Source: Diphasiastrum complanatum | Lineage: Eukaryota > Streptophyta > Lycopodiopsida > Lycopodiales > Lycopodiaceae | DNA: 64,000 nucleotides | Assembly: GCA_029204225.1 (NCBI GenBank) | Contig: CM055101.1 | Location: 31,586,519 to 31,650,518, forward strand | Direction of reading: 5' to 3' | Shown here: one piece after another, positions 22,984 to 34,065 of the stretch | Layout: the number at the start of each line of letters is the position of its first letter | Numbering within the stretch: the stretch's first letter is position 1 | Translations under genes and position numbers: made by a program | The notes under the pieces: model-generated | Databases searched by the model: none | The model's input: the letters and a program-made list of their open reading frames with translations, nothing else | What the model was told of the DNA's origin: nothing

Positions 22984-23723
22984 TGTCAGAAATGGTGAAC
23001 TCTTGCAACTTTGCTGCAACGTGAAAGTCAATGAACCTTGACTCGAAGGTCGAACAATTCACGAAATTTAGCATGCTTCCAAGACAAACGAAGGACGAAC
23101 GATTCGTGAATCATAAACACGCCTCCATGACCGCAAAAACCGCAAAGCGACGCAAAATGAAAAGACACGAAAGAAACGAAAGAAATGAAAGAAAACGAAA
23201 GAAACAAAGGGGAATCTTTTGCGTTGCTAGTTGGCAGCTCAATGGGCTTAGAGTCTTAGACTTCACACCCAGCTGAAATGGGTAGCAACGACAGAGAGTA
23301 ACTGATTAGTTGATTAGCGTTAACTACTCTTGTAATTCTCTGTTTAGCTATCTTGTAAACTCCACGCAGTGGAGATAAGAACAATATTTTTGGATAAAAC
23401 AGAGAGTGTGCATGTGTAGAGCAGATAAGAAAAAGACTAGAAACAAAAGAGCTGTGCATGAAAGTCTGCCAACGAACAGAAGACAATAAAAGAGCAGAGC
23501 GTTAGGCCGCCAACGAGCTGACGATCTCGCTCTTAAAATCAAACTGATAACTGATTGCCCTATTTTCGTGCATCTCCCTATCTTACGTTGTCTTGATTGC
23601 TAGAATAAAAGTTGTTCTGTGATGTGTAGTCGCGTGTCTAGGTTCCTGTGAAGCTTCCGCACAAAAGAAAATTCAAAGAAACAAAATCTTTCGCGACAAC
23701 AAAACGAAAACAGTTTTGTGACA
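22984..23723 (+). repeat. 3' LTR of the decayed copia element (740 bp)
   Basis: Begins TGTCAGAAATGG right after a purine tract (CAAGAGGGAG) and ends TTTTGTGACA, matching the 5' LTR end. Its first 200 bp are CG- and GAA-rich (repeated CGAAAGAAA words) and are absent from the 5' copy. Confidence 0.88.
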
Positions 23724-24544
23724 AGAAAATGACCTATTTTGATCTACAAAAGATCACTAAGAGTGATTGGTAGCTTGGGATCTTGATCCACATCAAGACT
23801 AGCTTCCAATTCAATTTTAGTGATTCCAAGCAAGAACAATAAAAAAATGATGATCCATGGCTTGACACATGTGAAGTACTGTTACTGTACGGCCTGATAA
23901 CAAAGACTAAGTTTACTTATGAAATACTAAGCATTCATTCACAAAGAAGTTGCTAAAGAGAGTGAAAACAACAAGATTGCTCCACAAACCAATGTTTCTC
24001 ATCATTTGCCTCACAATGGATCCATCATGGATCAAGTACATAATCATGATAATCTCTCTCTAAACTGCATCCAACACGTGGGACAACTCATTGTACTCAT
24101 CCATATCCACTTTGGGTAAGATCTATCTAATTTGCCACATCATCAATTGGTGGTTTGTGTGGACCTTCTAGATTCCTACAATCTAGGACCTAACTCCTAT
24201 AATTTAGGAGATTCCATATTTGACTCAAATAAAATCTATATACCATGGATCTGAACTTTATGATTGACATTTCACATGTGGGAGACCACTCCTATCCATG
24301 TGATATAGCATTTTCTACCACTAGAATGGTGCCAAGTGGCATAACACTACTAAACTAGTTTTTGGCCAATTTAACCAGTAGTTTCCAAATTAAATGATAT
24401 GTACAACCTATATGATCTATCTAAATGACTTGGGAATAGATTTCACACATGGGAAAAGGCTCCACACATGTCTAATGATGATAGATACAAGTCATTATGG
24501 TATTTACAAGATTTGATCAAGTTAGCTTTTACAAATTCTAACAT
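23724..24544. other. No gene recognised
   Basis: AT-rich DNA between two copia elements. No motif was recognised. Confidence 0.5.
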
Positions 24545-25220
24545 ATGGACAACACAAGCGCAATCTCCATGACTCAAGATCCAGTTTTCCATTCCAAGAC
24601 TAAGCATATACCACTCAGATATCATCATATCAAAGATCTTGTATAGAAAAAAGAGATTCAAATTAAATATGTGAAGACCACAGAGATGACAACTGATGTT
24701 CTCACAAAAGCCCTTGGAAAGCAACTGTTTGAAAAGCATAGGGAGCATATGGGAATTGGCTAAAAAAATCTTCAGTTCAAGAGGGAGTGTTGAAAACTGA
24801 ACTTCGCTTTCTTTCCTCCCTAAAGGCTTCCATGTGGTGCAGTCTGTTCCCACATAAAGAGACAATTGCAAGTACAATCTGTTCCCACAGAAGATAACAG
24901 CCGCACCTAACTAGCGTTTAGCATAACCATTAGTTTACAAGAATGACTTAGAAGAAAGTATTTTAGAGAATATAAATGTGCGCATGAGGAGTACTGTAAA
25001 TGAGAGTATTAGAGAAGAGAAGAAAGAGAGAAAGGAGAAATATAATATTATGAGACTTGAACGTAGATATGCGGCAAGCTATGTACTTCTTCCTAGAACA
25101 TTTTGAGTAATAGATCATTCTTGTCAGGTTTCTGTTGTGCATGAATGCCAATGTTGTTTATAAATGTATTGTTGTCCTGATAAGCTATGTCATAGTTCTT
25201 GCAATCTAAGTTTGACTGCA
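24545..25220 (+). mobile_element. Ty1/copia 3' end: RNase H tail, purine tract and LTR
   Basis: The frame 24545-24763 reads [53 protein letters not shown], the usual end of copia RNase H, with one internal TAG. AGTTCAAGAGGGAG then precedes an LTR beginning TGTTGAAAACTGAAC at 24788, which has a TATA-like GAATATAAATG at about 24970. The LTR 3' end is uncertain (about 25195-25220). Everything upstream of RNase H is missing. Confidence 0.75.
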
Positions 25221-25221
25221 A

Positions 25222-25440
25222 GTTCGCATGACGAAAAGAACTATACGCCGGAAACTCCTTCGAGTTTTTCACATTCCTCGGGTTTTTGATTTTCTCTCAC
25301 TTCGGGATTTTCGCATTCTTCGCAAAAGTCGAATGTGGCAACGTTCATGTATTCACTAATTCCCGCACAATTTGCATTTCTCGCATTTTTTCGAAAAATG
25401 GATCCGGCGCAGATAAAAGCACGCTTCCGAATCCTTGGCG
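25222..25440. repeat. TTCGCA-rich unclassified repeat, copy 2
   Basis: Dense TTCGCA, TTTTCGCATT and CGAA words, with a block at about 25365-25400 aligning to 7275-7310. Flanks differ from copy 1. Confidence 0.5.
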
Positions 25441-25829
25441 CTGCTAGCTGCAGGTGAAGCCAAAGAGGTGGTGCCCGTGCTCCCGACACACACACTCACA
25501 CACAATTAATTTGCTTTGGTGCCCCTCACTAAGACATCAATTTCTATATTTGAAAATATTTTTTTCTTATTCTATCCATGAATTGTGTCCAATTTGGACC
25601 GAATAGTTTACTATTATTATTATTGGATTGGAAAAAATTGTTCAAACCTCAAAATTTTGTATTAAAACTTGAGAATTTTTAAAAAATAATGTAGAACCTA
25701 GTTTGGGGCTTCAAATCGGTTTGAGAAAAATTTGGAACAAGGTCAACTATACATTGAGCATAATCAATAACAACTTGAAGATCCACTAGGTTAGATTGTG
25801 TGTGTATGTGTGTGTGCATGCGTTCATGC

Positions 25830-25935
<106 letters not shown>

Positions 25936-25939
25936 GTGG

Positions 25940-28779
25940 AAGTGTGTGTGGAAGTGAGGAAGAGAGTGGTAGAGTTAGTGTTGTTGGTTTATGTTTGTGG
26001 TTTCTTGCAAGTAGAAGTAGTTTTTGCTTTATTTTGTTGTGTAAGCATCTCCAAGGCTCCTAGAGTTCCGTGCTCAAATGACTTGGGAGAAGGTGGATGA
26101 ACCTCGCTTCTTCTTGACAACAAGATTGCCAAATGACCACCCACACAGTGTTATTATTTGAATCTGCCTTGAATTATTCTTAAACTCACTTCTAATCTGA
26201 TTTTTCATTGCTTGTTCATGATCTAAACTTACAGAGTTAAGAGTTATGGAGAATTCACAACTATTTAGATGCACATCAGAAACATCCATAACATGAATAA
26301 TAAATATTGAAAAACTTCATATTGTGAATAATCAATACTTCCATTATATTAAATATAGAAATTCCATCTGATGGATGTACAAAATTACTGCAAATTAGGT
26401 AACTACCTTATCACCCTCCTTGAAAGTGAGAACATGTTTCCAAAATCAATAGCCAGAGAAGGCAATTTACTAAATAACCATTCACAACCAAAAAATAAAT
26501 CTCTACGAGCCAGGTCTGAAACATGAAAATTAACTAATTCTCTATGTCCTTGTATCAAAATTGGGAGATGCGGCACTCTCACGTTCCAAGTCTCTATTGT
26601 ACCTCTCTAATCGGTTGGATCTAGAAGGCAAAGAAGGGGTTTTGGATCTCCAACCGGGTGAGTAGTCGTGTGTAGTAACAGGTTTCGATCTAATGGAGAG
26701 AGAGTAAATAACGAAATGGGTATGGAGATCTAAGCCTGCTAAAGGTGTCAAGCTTATTGTAAGATCTAGAAGTGAAATGGCTTAAATCTTGGGGTGAGAT
26801 TCATCATCCTATTTTCTTCTTTTTGGGTTTTCTTGATTTGGTTTTGATCCTTTCTTGGACCTTGGTTTCTTTTGGGTTTGTCTAGGCATCCTTGGCTCTA
26901 GATCTTCTCCCAAGAGGTTGATCTTCTCAAGGGAGGTGAACAATGAAAGGAAATCCTACCTATGGATCTTAATGATCTCTAAAAATTTTCAAACTAAGTT
27001 CTGAATCGTCTCTAAATGTAATTGGGTGTTCACTACATGCATGATTCATTGCTAATTAAATGTGTTGCTTATATTGTAGATCCCCCCCAGCATAATGACT
27101 CATTCAATTGTAGTTAATATATTATGTACAATGCCAAACTCTTTTTTGAGTGGTATAACCTTTAGGAAGAAGTCTGCTTTGCAAAGGTGAATTGTAAGTA
27201 CAGAAGTTTTGCAATCATCATTATGTACTACTTTTTAATATTTGATGTCTTGATGATTATTCTCTTGCAGTTTTTGCCTAGTGACTACACTAGCTATGAT
27301 GTGTACAAATTCAAACAAGAATCAATTTTGAGCATCATTGTGAGGGCTATATCTTATGTTGTGCCCTCTCAAAGGCCTTCAAGTGCTAATGATGTACATA
27401 TACAGAACAAAGAAGAGAACTTTGAAAATGCCCCAAATACGTAGATAGACAACAATAGATAGATATAGACCAATATTAAAAAACATCTGTACACAAAATC
27501 ATTTGTACAATTGTACCGAAGCCCCCCAACTTTGGACTATATTTATTCTAATAAAGACATGAGTTTATACATTGACTTTCAATTTTCTTCTGTTCTATTG
27601 TTCTTTTACAATGTTGTTATTGTAGGAAGAACCTTGCAATTTATTATCAACTCCCGTCTTTTTCATACTTGTATGAAAATCAATGTGTTAGTGTACATAT
27701 TTATTGCATAGACTTGTATTATTGATTATATGCAATGAATAAACAATGATAAGCATTAAATCCTTACCAATTGTTCATTTATGATGAATCCAAAATAATC
27801 AGGTAGAAGATCATTGTGCATTAAGACAAAGCTCTATTCTAATTTTATGTAAGTTCCAATGCTCTTCGTTAGACCCTCTTTCTTGGCAATGGAATGGCTT
27901 CAAGCTTTTCAAAATTGCCATTGCATATCCATAATATATTTGGATTCATAAAAAATTTATACATGATTATCTGCAAGCTCTTTTGGACTTGATCCCCTAT
28001 ATTGTAATTTCTCAATATTTAAATAAATGACATCCAATATATTTGAAGGAGATTGTGCTAGCTCCCATTCACTTATAAGCGATGGATATAAATCTGCAAG
28101 AATGAAAGACTTATCTTATGAAAGAAATGATGTCCATAAGCTCTTAAATCAGAAAAGATAAATTAAAGCATAAAGATGTAAGCAGTGTGATCAATTACAA
28201 ATACATTTTTGACAATCATGAATATCGAAATCTTGTTAATTTAGTTTTGAATTCATATAAAAATATTGCACTGAAAATTCTTGGATTGACTGTCCTCCCC
28301 AAAAGTTCCAAAAACTCGAAGGATCCTTATTTTGCAATAAGATTTGCATGTCATCTTTCCTTTAAATTTTTTTGGCTAAAACCTTCCTTTTGAAGTGGAT
28401 GTACACTACTTATTGTCGACCTATGATCTAGGTCAATGTAGTTATTCAATTTGCATAATATTAACTAATATAGCTTAGTATTTTTAACTTGAGATATTGT
28501 TATTGAACAAATTAGCACGGTTAGGTTGGGCATAGCCAATGAATGGAGTGCTTCCATATTGTTGAACGACAAATCAAAATTTCTTGAAAGTTAATTCCAT
28601 TTTTTAATTTATGTGAGCTACGATACATAGATTCAAATGTATGCATTTTGATTGGGCCAAATGTTGGATGAAATCAAAGATACAATATAAATGCATCTTT
28701 ACAAAGGATCATTTTAGAACTCCTCTAATGTTTGGCCAACATATACCATGCTCCTATATAGGTTGTAACTTGTAAATTA
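25940..28779. other. Intergenic, no confident gene
   Basis: The one protein-like stretch is 27270-27440 on the plus strand. After a splice-acceptor-like TTCTCTTGCAG it reads LPSDYTSYDVYKFKQESILS and IIVRAISYVVPSQRPSSAND. It could be an isolated exon remnant but I do not recognise it and see no neighbouring exon. The rest holds only short frames. Confidence 0.4.
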
Positions 28780-28983
28780 CTTGGTGTGAAAAATTGCCTA
28801 CATTGGCAAATCTAGCCATGTAGAATATTGTACATTTTGTCAATATTGTTTGTTGGTTACTTGAATGGCCAAAGTGCCACTTGTACATTCACACCTAAAG
28901 TAGGTTACCACGAGTCAAGAGGAGTGGTTGTGTCCATTTGGTAGTGATTCCTACTTTGTAGGATCTAGACCATGATTTATGAT

Positions 28984-29496
28984 AATACGTTCGTACTGCT
29001 TGGCCCGTTGGTTTGTGCTTTTGCCAACTTTCTATGTGATGGAGTAGTATCATGGCTTTCCAAAAAACAAGATACCATCTCCCTATCTTCCACAGAATCC
29101 GAATACAAGGCCTTGACATCAACATGCAAGGAGGTCTTGTGGCTCAAAAGGCTATTGGTGGAGGTTCATGTCATGGAGGAGAAGATTCCTATCATCTATT
29201 GTGACAACCAATCAGCCCAATCACTTGCAACTAATCCTACATTCCATGCAAGGAGCAAACACATCGAGATTGCTCATCATTTCGTGAGGGAAAAAGTGAA
29301 AGCCAAAGAGATTAAGCTCCAACATGTGCCATCATCAAGTTGCTTCGCTGATTTGCTTACTAAATCTTTACCTAAAGATTCATTTATCAAGCTTAGATCT
29401 TCAATTGGAGTTATTGGTAAATGCATTGTGATTTCCAAAGCTAGATTTGAGGAGGAGTGTGAAAAATTGCCTACAGTGACAAATCTAGCCATGTAG
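28984..29496 (+). pseudogene. copia RNase H C-terminal remnant
   Basis: The frame is open and reads CDGVVSWLSKKQDTISLSST, ESEYKALTSTCKEVLWLKRL, IIYCDNQSAQSLATNPTFHA, RSKHIEIAHHFVREKVKAKE and FADLLTKSLPKDSFIKL. This is the typical copia RNase H end with the catalytic Glu (SSTESEY) and Asp (YCDN) kept, while the first Asp block is deleted. It runs on into the 3' LTR. Confidence 0.88.
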
Positions 29497-30148
29497 AATA
29501 TTGTACATTTTGTCAATATTGTTTGTTGGTTACTTGAATGGCCAAAGTGCCACTTGTACATTCACACCTAAAGTAGGTTACCACGAGTCAAGAGGAGTGG
29601 TTGTGTCCATTTGGTAGTGATTCCTACTTTGTAGGATCTAGACCATGATTTATGATGAGATTTGTACCTACCATGCACCTACCAAGCATGACTCTTGGAT
29701 CTAGGCTAGGGTTTTCACATTAGGGCAAGAAAGTTGAGTCTACTTCCTTATTACATGCTGGATTTTCACCTAACTTAGCAAAGGAAGTGTCTTTTACTAT
29801 GTTTCCTCATCCTCCATAGTGAGGAGATAGAAATTTTTTGGAGCCTCAAGGAAAAACTCAAGTTTCTTCTCATTGTATGGTGATTGCTTTTGATTCCAAT
29901 GAAACCCAGCTTTGGCACATTCTAAACACTGTCTACAGGCCGTACTACAGCCTTATTTCCACACGTGTGGAGTTGGATTATAGTTATTGATCAATGCTTT
30001 GATTATCTCTACTTGTTTTCTATCAAGCTGCTAAACTAGATCTTGTTCTCTGATGACTAGTATCTGATAGATTTTTTAACAAGCACACAATCAACCTTGT
30101 GGATCATTCAAAGATCCATTTATGGTCCTTAGTACTGTACTTTTAACA
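29458..30148 (+). repeat. 3' LTR of the deleted copia element (691 bp)
   Basis: TGTGAA...TTTTAACA. It is clearly related to, but diverged from, the 702 bp LTRs of the neighbouring element (shared words ACTTCCTTATTACATGCTGG and CCATTTATGGTCCT), showing the two elements are sister families. Confidence 0.9.
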
Positions 30149-30195
30149 CTTGGGTGATATGGATTGGCATAAGAGACACATAAGTATGTAGATAT

Positions 30196-30897
30196 TGTGA
30201 AGAATCGCCAAAAATTGGCAAATTTAGCTTGATAAAAAACCATGTAGAATAGTGTAGATTGTGTACACAAGTGGGCCCCACACATGTGAGGCCATGATGC
30301 CACGTGGGAAACCCATTCTAATGTAGGCTAGGTCAAGTCCATAGGGTTGGTCATGTCATTTTGGTAGTGATTCCTAGTTTATAGGACCTAAATCCTAGAT
30401 TTAAGGTGAAAATTTGACCAACTAGCTATCTACCAAGCATGACTCTAGGAAATAGACTAAGGTTTCATTTTAGGTCAAGGAGAGTGAGTTAACTTCCTTA
30501 TTACATGCTGGAAATCCACCTAACTTCAAGAAGGAAGTCGAATTTGCTATGTATTCCGTCTCTCCATAGTGAGAAGATAGAAAATTTTTGGAGCTCATTG
30601 GCAATCTCAAGCTAGTTCACTATGTATATTGAGTTTTTGTGATCCAAATGAAACCAAATCAATTTCTACTTGTTTCTCGGGTTGAAGGCCGTACTACAGC
30701 TTGTAGTACACACGTGTGGGCTCGGATTTTGATGTTGATCAATGCTTTTGATTGTTAATGCTTGTTGTTTGTCAAATTGCCAATCTAGATCAACTTTTTT
30801 GTGTCTAGTTTCTTGATAGATTGTTAAGCAAGCATCCAATCACTCTTGTGGATCTTTTGTAGATCCATTTATGGTCCTAAAGTACAGTACTTTCACA
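30196..30897 (+). repeat. 5' LTR of the GAG-protease element
   Basis: 702 bp, TGTGAAGAATCG...TTTCACA. The first 431 bp are identical to the 3' LTR. No canonical TATA box was fixed by eye. Confidence 0.95.
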
Positions 30898-30910
30898 TGG
30901 TATCAAAGCC
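30898..30910 (+). other. Primer-binding site (tRNA-iMet, one mismatch)
   Basis: TGGTATCAAAGCC directly after the LTR differs from the usual TGGTATCAGAGCC at one base. Confidence 0.88.
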
Positions 30911-31337
30911 AAGTACAAGAGCATAAGCCATTGATCTAATGCAAATCCATTTTTAGCAAGTTTTGGTGCTAAAAACTAGTATTGAGAGGGCAAGCTAGAA
31001 TCTTGATTTTGGTGAGGAGATTTGATCCCAAACTTGGTAGGGGTCCAAATTCGTACTGTCCACATGTGTGGGCACCTCTGAACCTGCATTTAATGCATGG
31101 TATTCATTTGATCCAAAAAAAAAATTCAACTTGTGAGCTGTTGGTGTAATTTTTGGTGGAGATCCTAGGATAATCTACCAAGATCATTTGCCATTGATTA
31201 GATTTGAATTTGTTTCATGGAATCTAATTAATCTAGGCTGAGTTCAAGTCCTATTAAGGTTAAAAACAGGTCTTGAAAGTACACCAAGAAGGAAGGAAGA
31301 GATTAAGTCATTTTTTTGTCCAAAAACAGCCAAAATT

Positions 31338-31687
31338 GGCAAGATTTGATTGTAAGTAGATTTCACATCATCTTATCTTCATTCCAACTTTGTGAGGGAG
31401 TGCTAGAACTGAGATTATAAGTCCATTTGTTGGATTAGAAATCTAATTTGAGTGAAAAACTACAAGAGAGAGACCTTAGTGAGTTTCTAGAGACAGTCAA
31501 ATCCATTTCTTGGCAAGATTTGTTTGAAAGTAGTTTTCACTCCATCTTATCTTCATTCCAGCTTTGTGAGAGAGTGATAGAACTGTGATTATAAGTCCAT
31601 TTGTTGGATTAGAAATCAAATTTGAGTGAAACACTGCAAGTGTGAGACCTTTGTGAGTTTCAAGTCAATCAAATCTATTTCTTGTTT
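31338..31687 (+). repeat. 174 bp tandem duplication in the untranslated leader
   Basis: Copies 31338-31511 and 31512-31687 both begin GGCAAGATTTG and share words such as ATCTTATCTTCATTCCA and ATTATAAGTCCATTTGTTGG. They are diverged by roughly a tenth of positions. The second copy ends just before the ORF start. Confidence 0.85.
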
Positions 31688-31705
31688 GTAGAAGTCACTA
31701 GTAAG

Positions 31706-33706
31706 ATGGGATCTGCTGGAGCATACCTTCTAGAAACTAGTGAGAGATTGAATTCTACAAATTATGCTATTTGGAAAGTTAGAATGGAGTCACTCTTGGT
31801 GCTCCAAGACCTTCATGAGTTCTTGATTGAAGATGAAGATGAACCTCTAGGTGCACATGAGTTAGCTAGATACAAGAAGAGATCTAGGCTTGCACTTCAT
31901 TGTGTGAAGATGAATGTGAGCGATGATTTGCTGAGAGAAGTATCAGCATGTACTAGTGCTAAAGAGGCTTGGAAGTCTTTAAAATCAATCTATGAATTTA
32001 GTAACACTTCAAGAGTACTCATGCTTAGAAATCAGATTTTCCAAAGCATGAAGAGAAGTGAGGAATGTGCACAAGATTATGTACTCAGAATCAAGTCTCT
32101 GAATAGGGAGTTGGCTTCCATTGGAGAGAAGACTCATGATGGAGAGCTTGTACAAATTGTTCTTAATGGTCTAGGAGATGACTTTGCAAATTTGGTCCAA
32201 AGTTTTGCCATCCAAGACACTTTGCCAACTATAGAAAAACTTCACAGTGTATTAGTGGTTGAAGAGTGTAGGATGCTCCATGCAAAATCTAGGATGAGTT
32301 CCTTGTCATTGCAGGATGGTGATGAGAAGGCCAATTTCTCATTCAAGGGCAAAAAGAAGACCAACGGAAAGAAGAAGCATCCAAAGGAGGCCAAAGAAGA
32401 GGATGATGCATCAACCTCAAAGGACAAGTCAGAGCATAAATGCTTCTTTTGTGGAAAGAAGGGACATTATGCATCTGAATGTTACAAGAGGCTAAGAGCA
32501 CAAGTGGAGGAGGACAAAGAAGGAAACCTTGCAAATGAGGAGGAGGAGGATAAAGTAGATGTATTCTTGATGGCATCTACATCCTCACCAACAAGCAATA
32601 GCAATTCAAGAGACAATTGGTGGATCGACAGTGGGGCTAGCTCCCACATGTCTTGTGAAAAGGATTTTTTCTCAACCTTACACTCTTTCAATGCTGCTAA
32701 AAAGTTTGTCTTTACTGCAAATGATGAAGAGTATAGGATAGATGGTGTTGGTACCATCTTTTTGTGTCTAGAATCCTCAAAATGCATGGATCTAGAAAAT
32801 GTCCTTTATGTACCATCAATCACCAAGAATATGCTTAGTGTTGGTCTACTCTTAGAAAGTGGTTTGGATGTCCACTTTAAGCATGGTGTTTGCTTCATCT
32901 TGAAAAATAATGTTTGCATTACAAAGGGATTTAAGCATGGAAGATTGTTTAAGTTAGAAGCTAGTGTTGCTTTTGAAAGAATGAGCTTGGCAAAGGAGGA
33001 GATCACTCAAGAGGAGATCTTGGCAAAGTGTGATCTTGCTTGCATTGAGGAGGAGCATCAAAAGGAGGAAGATCTTGAGGATCAGCCTCAAAGCATGAGA
33101 GTTCCAAGGGAATCCTCAATGACAATGGCCGAGTCATCAAATTGCATGCAAATTGTCCATTCAAGTGTGCATCTTGCAAGGGTGGTGAGCATTGGAGAGT
33201 CTACTATCTTTGAATACTTTTTGGAAAGTAGTAGTAGACATGAGGTGACTTGTTTCTTATCTTTAAGATCCATGGTGTTTATTACTTTGTATGATAAGAC
33301 AATGAAATGGAATGCTTTGAAATCTACATTTGTTGTTGATAAAGCATTGGATAACTATTTTTGTAATAGTTTGAATAGAGTCATAAAAGATGAAACATCA
33401 TTTGCTTTGGAAATCTTTGTGTACACATGCTTTGTGCATGATCATTCCAATGTAAGGACCAAAGATTATCCTATTTCAATGATAGGAATAATGGTAGTGT
33501 TTTGCTCTTCAAGTAGAGATTGTAGAATCTACTTGTTTTCAACCAAAGAATTTGTTAATGGTGGAAATGTGATCTTTCAAGAGAGGAAGATTTGTAAACT
33601 TGAAGAAGCACCTTTGGATGAACACCTATTCAATTCATTGATGTTTTGGAGTCAAGTCAAGTGGAGGATCAAGCTCAAGACCCGAGGACTCCAAGAAGAA
33701 TCTTGA
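31706..33706 (+). CDS. GAG-protease polyprotein with novel C-terminal region (666 aa)
   Basis: Start chosen at ATG 31706 (MGSAGAYLLETSERLNSTNY), the first ATG matching copia gag starts. Residues about 10-210 are UBN2-type GAG (YAIWKVRMESLL, AWKSLKSIYEFS, VLNGLGDDF). A Lys-rich linker precedes one zinc knuckle, CFFCGKKGHYASEC (residues 246-259, CX2CX4HX4C), which should bind element RNA. The aspartic protease box WIDSGASSHM has its catalytic Asp at residue 308 and continues to LENVLYVPSITKNMLSVG. The frame then reaches the usual protease/pre-integrase boundary (GRLFKLEA, about 415-420), but no HHCC integrase follows. Residues about 425-666 are a region I do not recognise (acidic IEEEHQKEEDLEDQPQS, then hydrophobic and Cys-containing segments). 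No stop or frameshift interrupts 2 kb, so it is probably translatable. Confidence 0.88.
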   Translation: MGSAGAYLLETSERLNSTNYAIWKVRMESLLVLQDLHEFLIEDEDEPLGAHELARYKKRSRLALHCVKMNVSDDLLREVSACTSAKEAWKSLKSIYEFSNTSRVLMLRNQIFQSMKRSEECAQDYVLRIKSLNRELASIGEKTHDGELVQIVLNGLGDDFANLVQSFAIQDTLPTIEKLHSVLVVEECRMLHAKSRMSSLSLQDGDEKANFSFKGKKKTNGKKKHPKEAKEEDDASTSKDKSEHKCFFCGKKGHYASECYKRLRAQVEEDKEGNLANEEEEDKVDVFLMASTSSPTSNSNSRDNWWIDSGASSHMSCEKDFFSTLHSFNAAKKFVFTANDEEYRIDGVGTIFLCLESSKCMDLENVLYVPSITKNMLSVGLLLESGLDVHFKHGVCFILKNNVCITKGFKHGRLFKLEASVAFERMSLAKEEITQEEILAKCDLACIEEEHQKEEDLEDQPQSMRVPRESSMTMAESSNCMQIVHSSVHLARVVSIGESTIFEYFLESSSRHEVTCFLSLRSMVFITLYDKTMKWNALKSTFVVDKALDNYFCNSLNRVIKDETSFALEIFVYTCFVHDHSNVRTKDYPISMIGIMVVFCSSSRDCRIYLFSTKEFVNGGNVIFQERKICKLEEAPLDEHLFNSLMFWSQVKWRIKLKTRGLQEES

Positions 33707-34065
33707 GTATCAAGATGGAGCCATCAAGGCTCAATCATATGGATCAAGCAAGGCAAGTTGTCTTTGGCAACATTATTTATGCACTTAATATTTTAATTGA
33801 TGTATCTTCAAGTGCACAAAATGCCTTGGAATCCACGGCTTGGCATGATGTTTAGTTTTGAAGTGTGCTACATGTATATAGCCACATTTATGGAACATCT
33901 TGTAAGGGATCCTCTAAGAGGTGGTGAAAGATCCTTCATGGACATCATTCTCTATTGGAGTCTCAAAAGTTCCTTGTTTGTAGCTGGAATTTTTAGACAA
34001 TTCTAAAAGCATTCATTCATCTAGCAAGAGAGTTGTAGATAGATCAAGCTAAATTTGAGGAGGAT

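Larger units (their letters stand above)
18346..23723 (+). mobile_element. Ty1/copia LTR retrotransposon, decayed, 5' LTR truncated
   Basis: Seen: LTR remnant 18346-18894, primer-binding site 18895-18906 (TGGTATCAGAGC), gag from 18959, two zinc knuckles near 19650-19760, protease near 19890, integrase 20250-21150, RT 21430-22320, RNase H 22490-22950, purine tract GAGGGAG, and a full 3' LTR 22984-23723. The order gag-PR-IN-RT-RH defines copia. Stops, a frameshifting 32 bp duplication and active-site changes show it is dead. The 5' end is joined directly to another copia fragment, so no target-site duplication can be read. Confidence 0.92.
28785..30148 (+). mobile_element. copia-type element, internally deleted, with 5 bp target duplication
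   Basis: The 5 bp CTTGG occurs at 28780-28784 and again at 30149-30153. The element starts TGTGAAAAATTGCC (28785). After 199 bp of 5' LTR (to 28983) the sequence jumps into copia RNase H coding (28984-29457), then a purine tract GAGGAGGAG and a complete 3' LTR (29458-30148, 691 bp, ending TTTTAACA). The 199 bp of 5' LTR match the 3' LTR with about two differences and no indel, so the insertion is young and one deletion removed the LTR remainder, gag, PR, IN and RT. Confidence 0.92.

Noticed and set aside
27187-27444. 85-codon plus-strand frame beginning with a hydrophobic stretch
   Set aside because: The first half reads through an intron-like T-rich tract; the second half might be an exon remnant, but there is not enough evidence to call a gene.
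32242-33273. Several antisense frames opposite the GAG-protease ORF
   Set aside because: Shadows of a strongly coding plus strand; no start context or domain.
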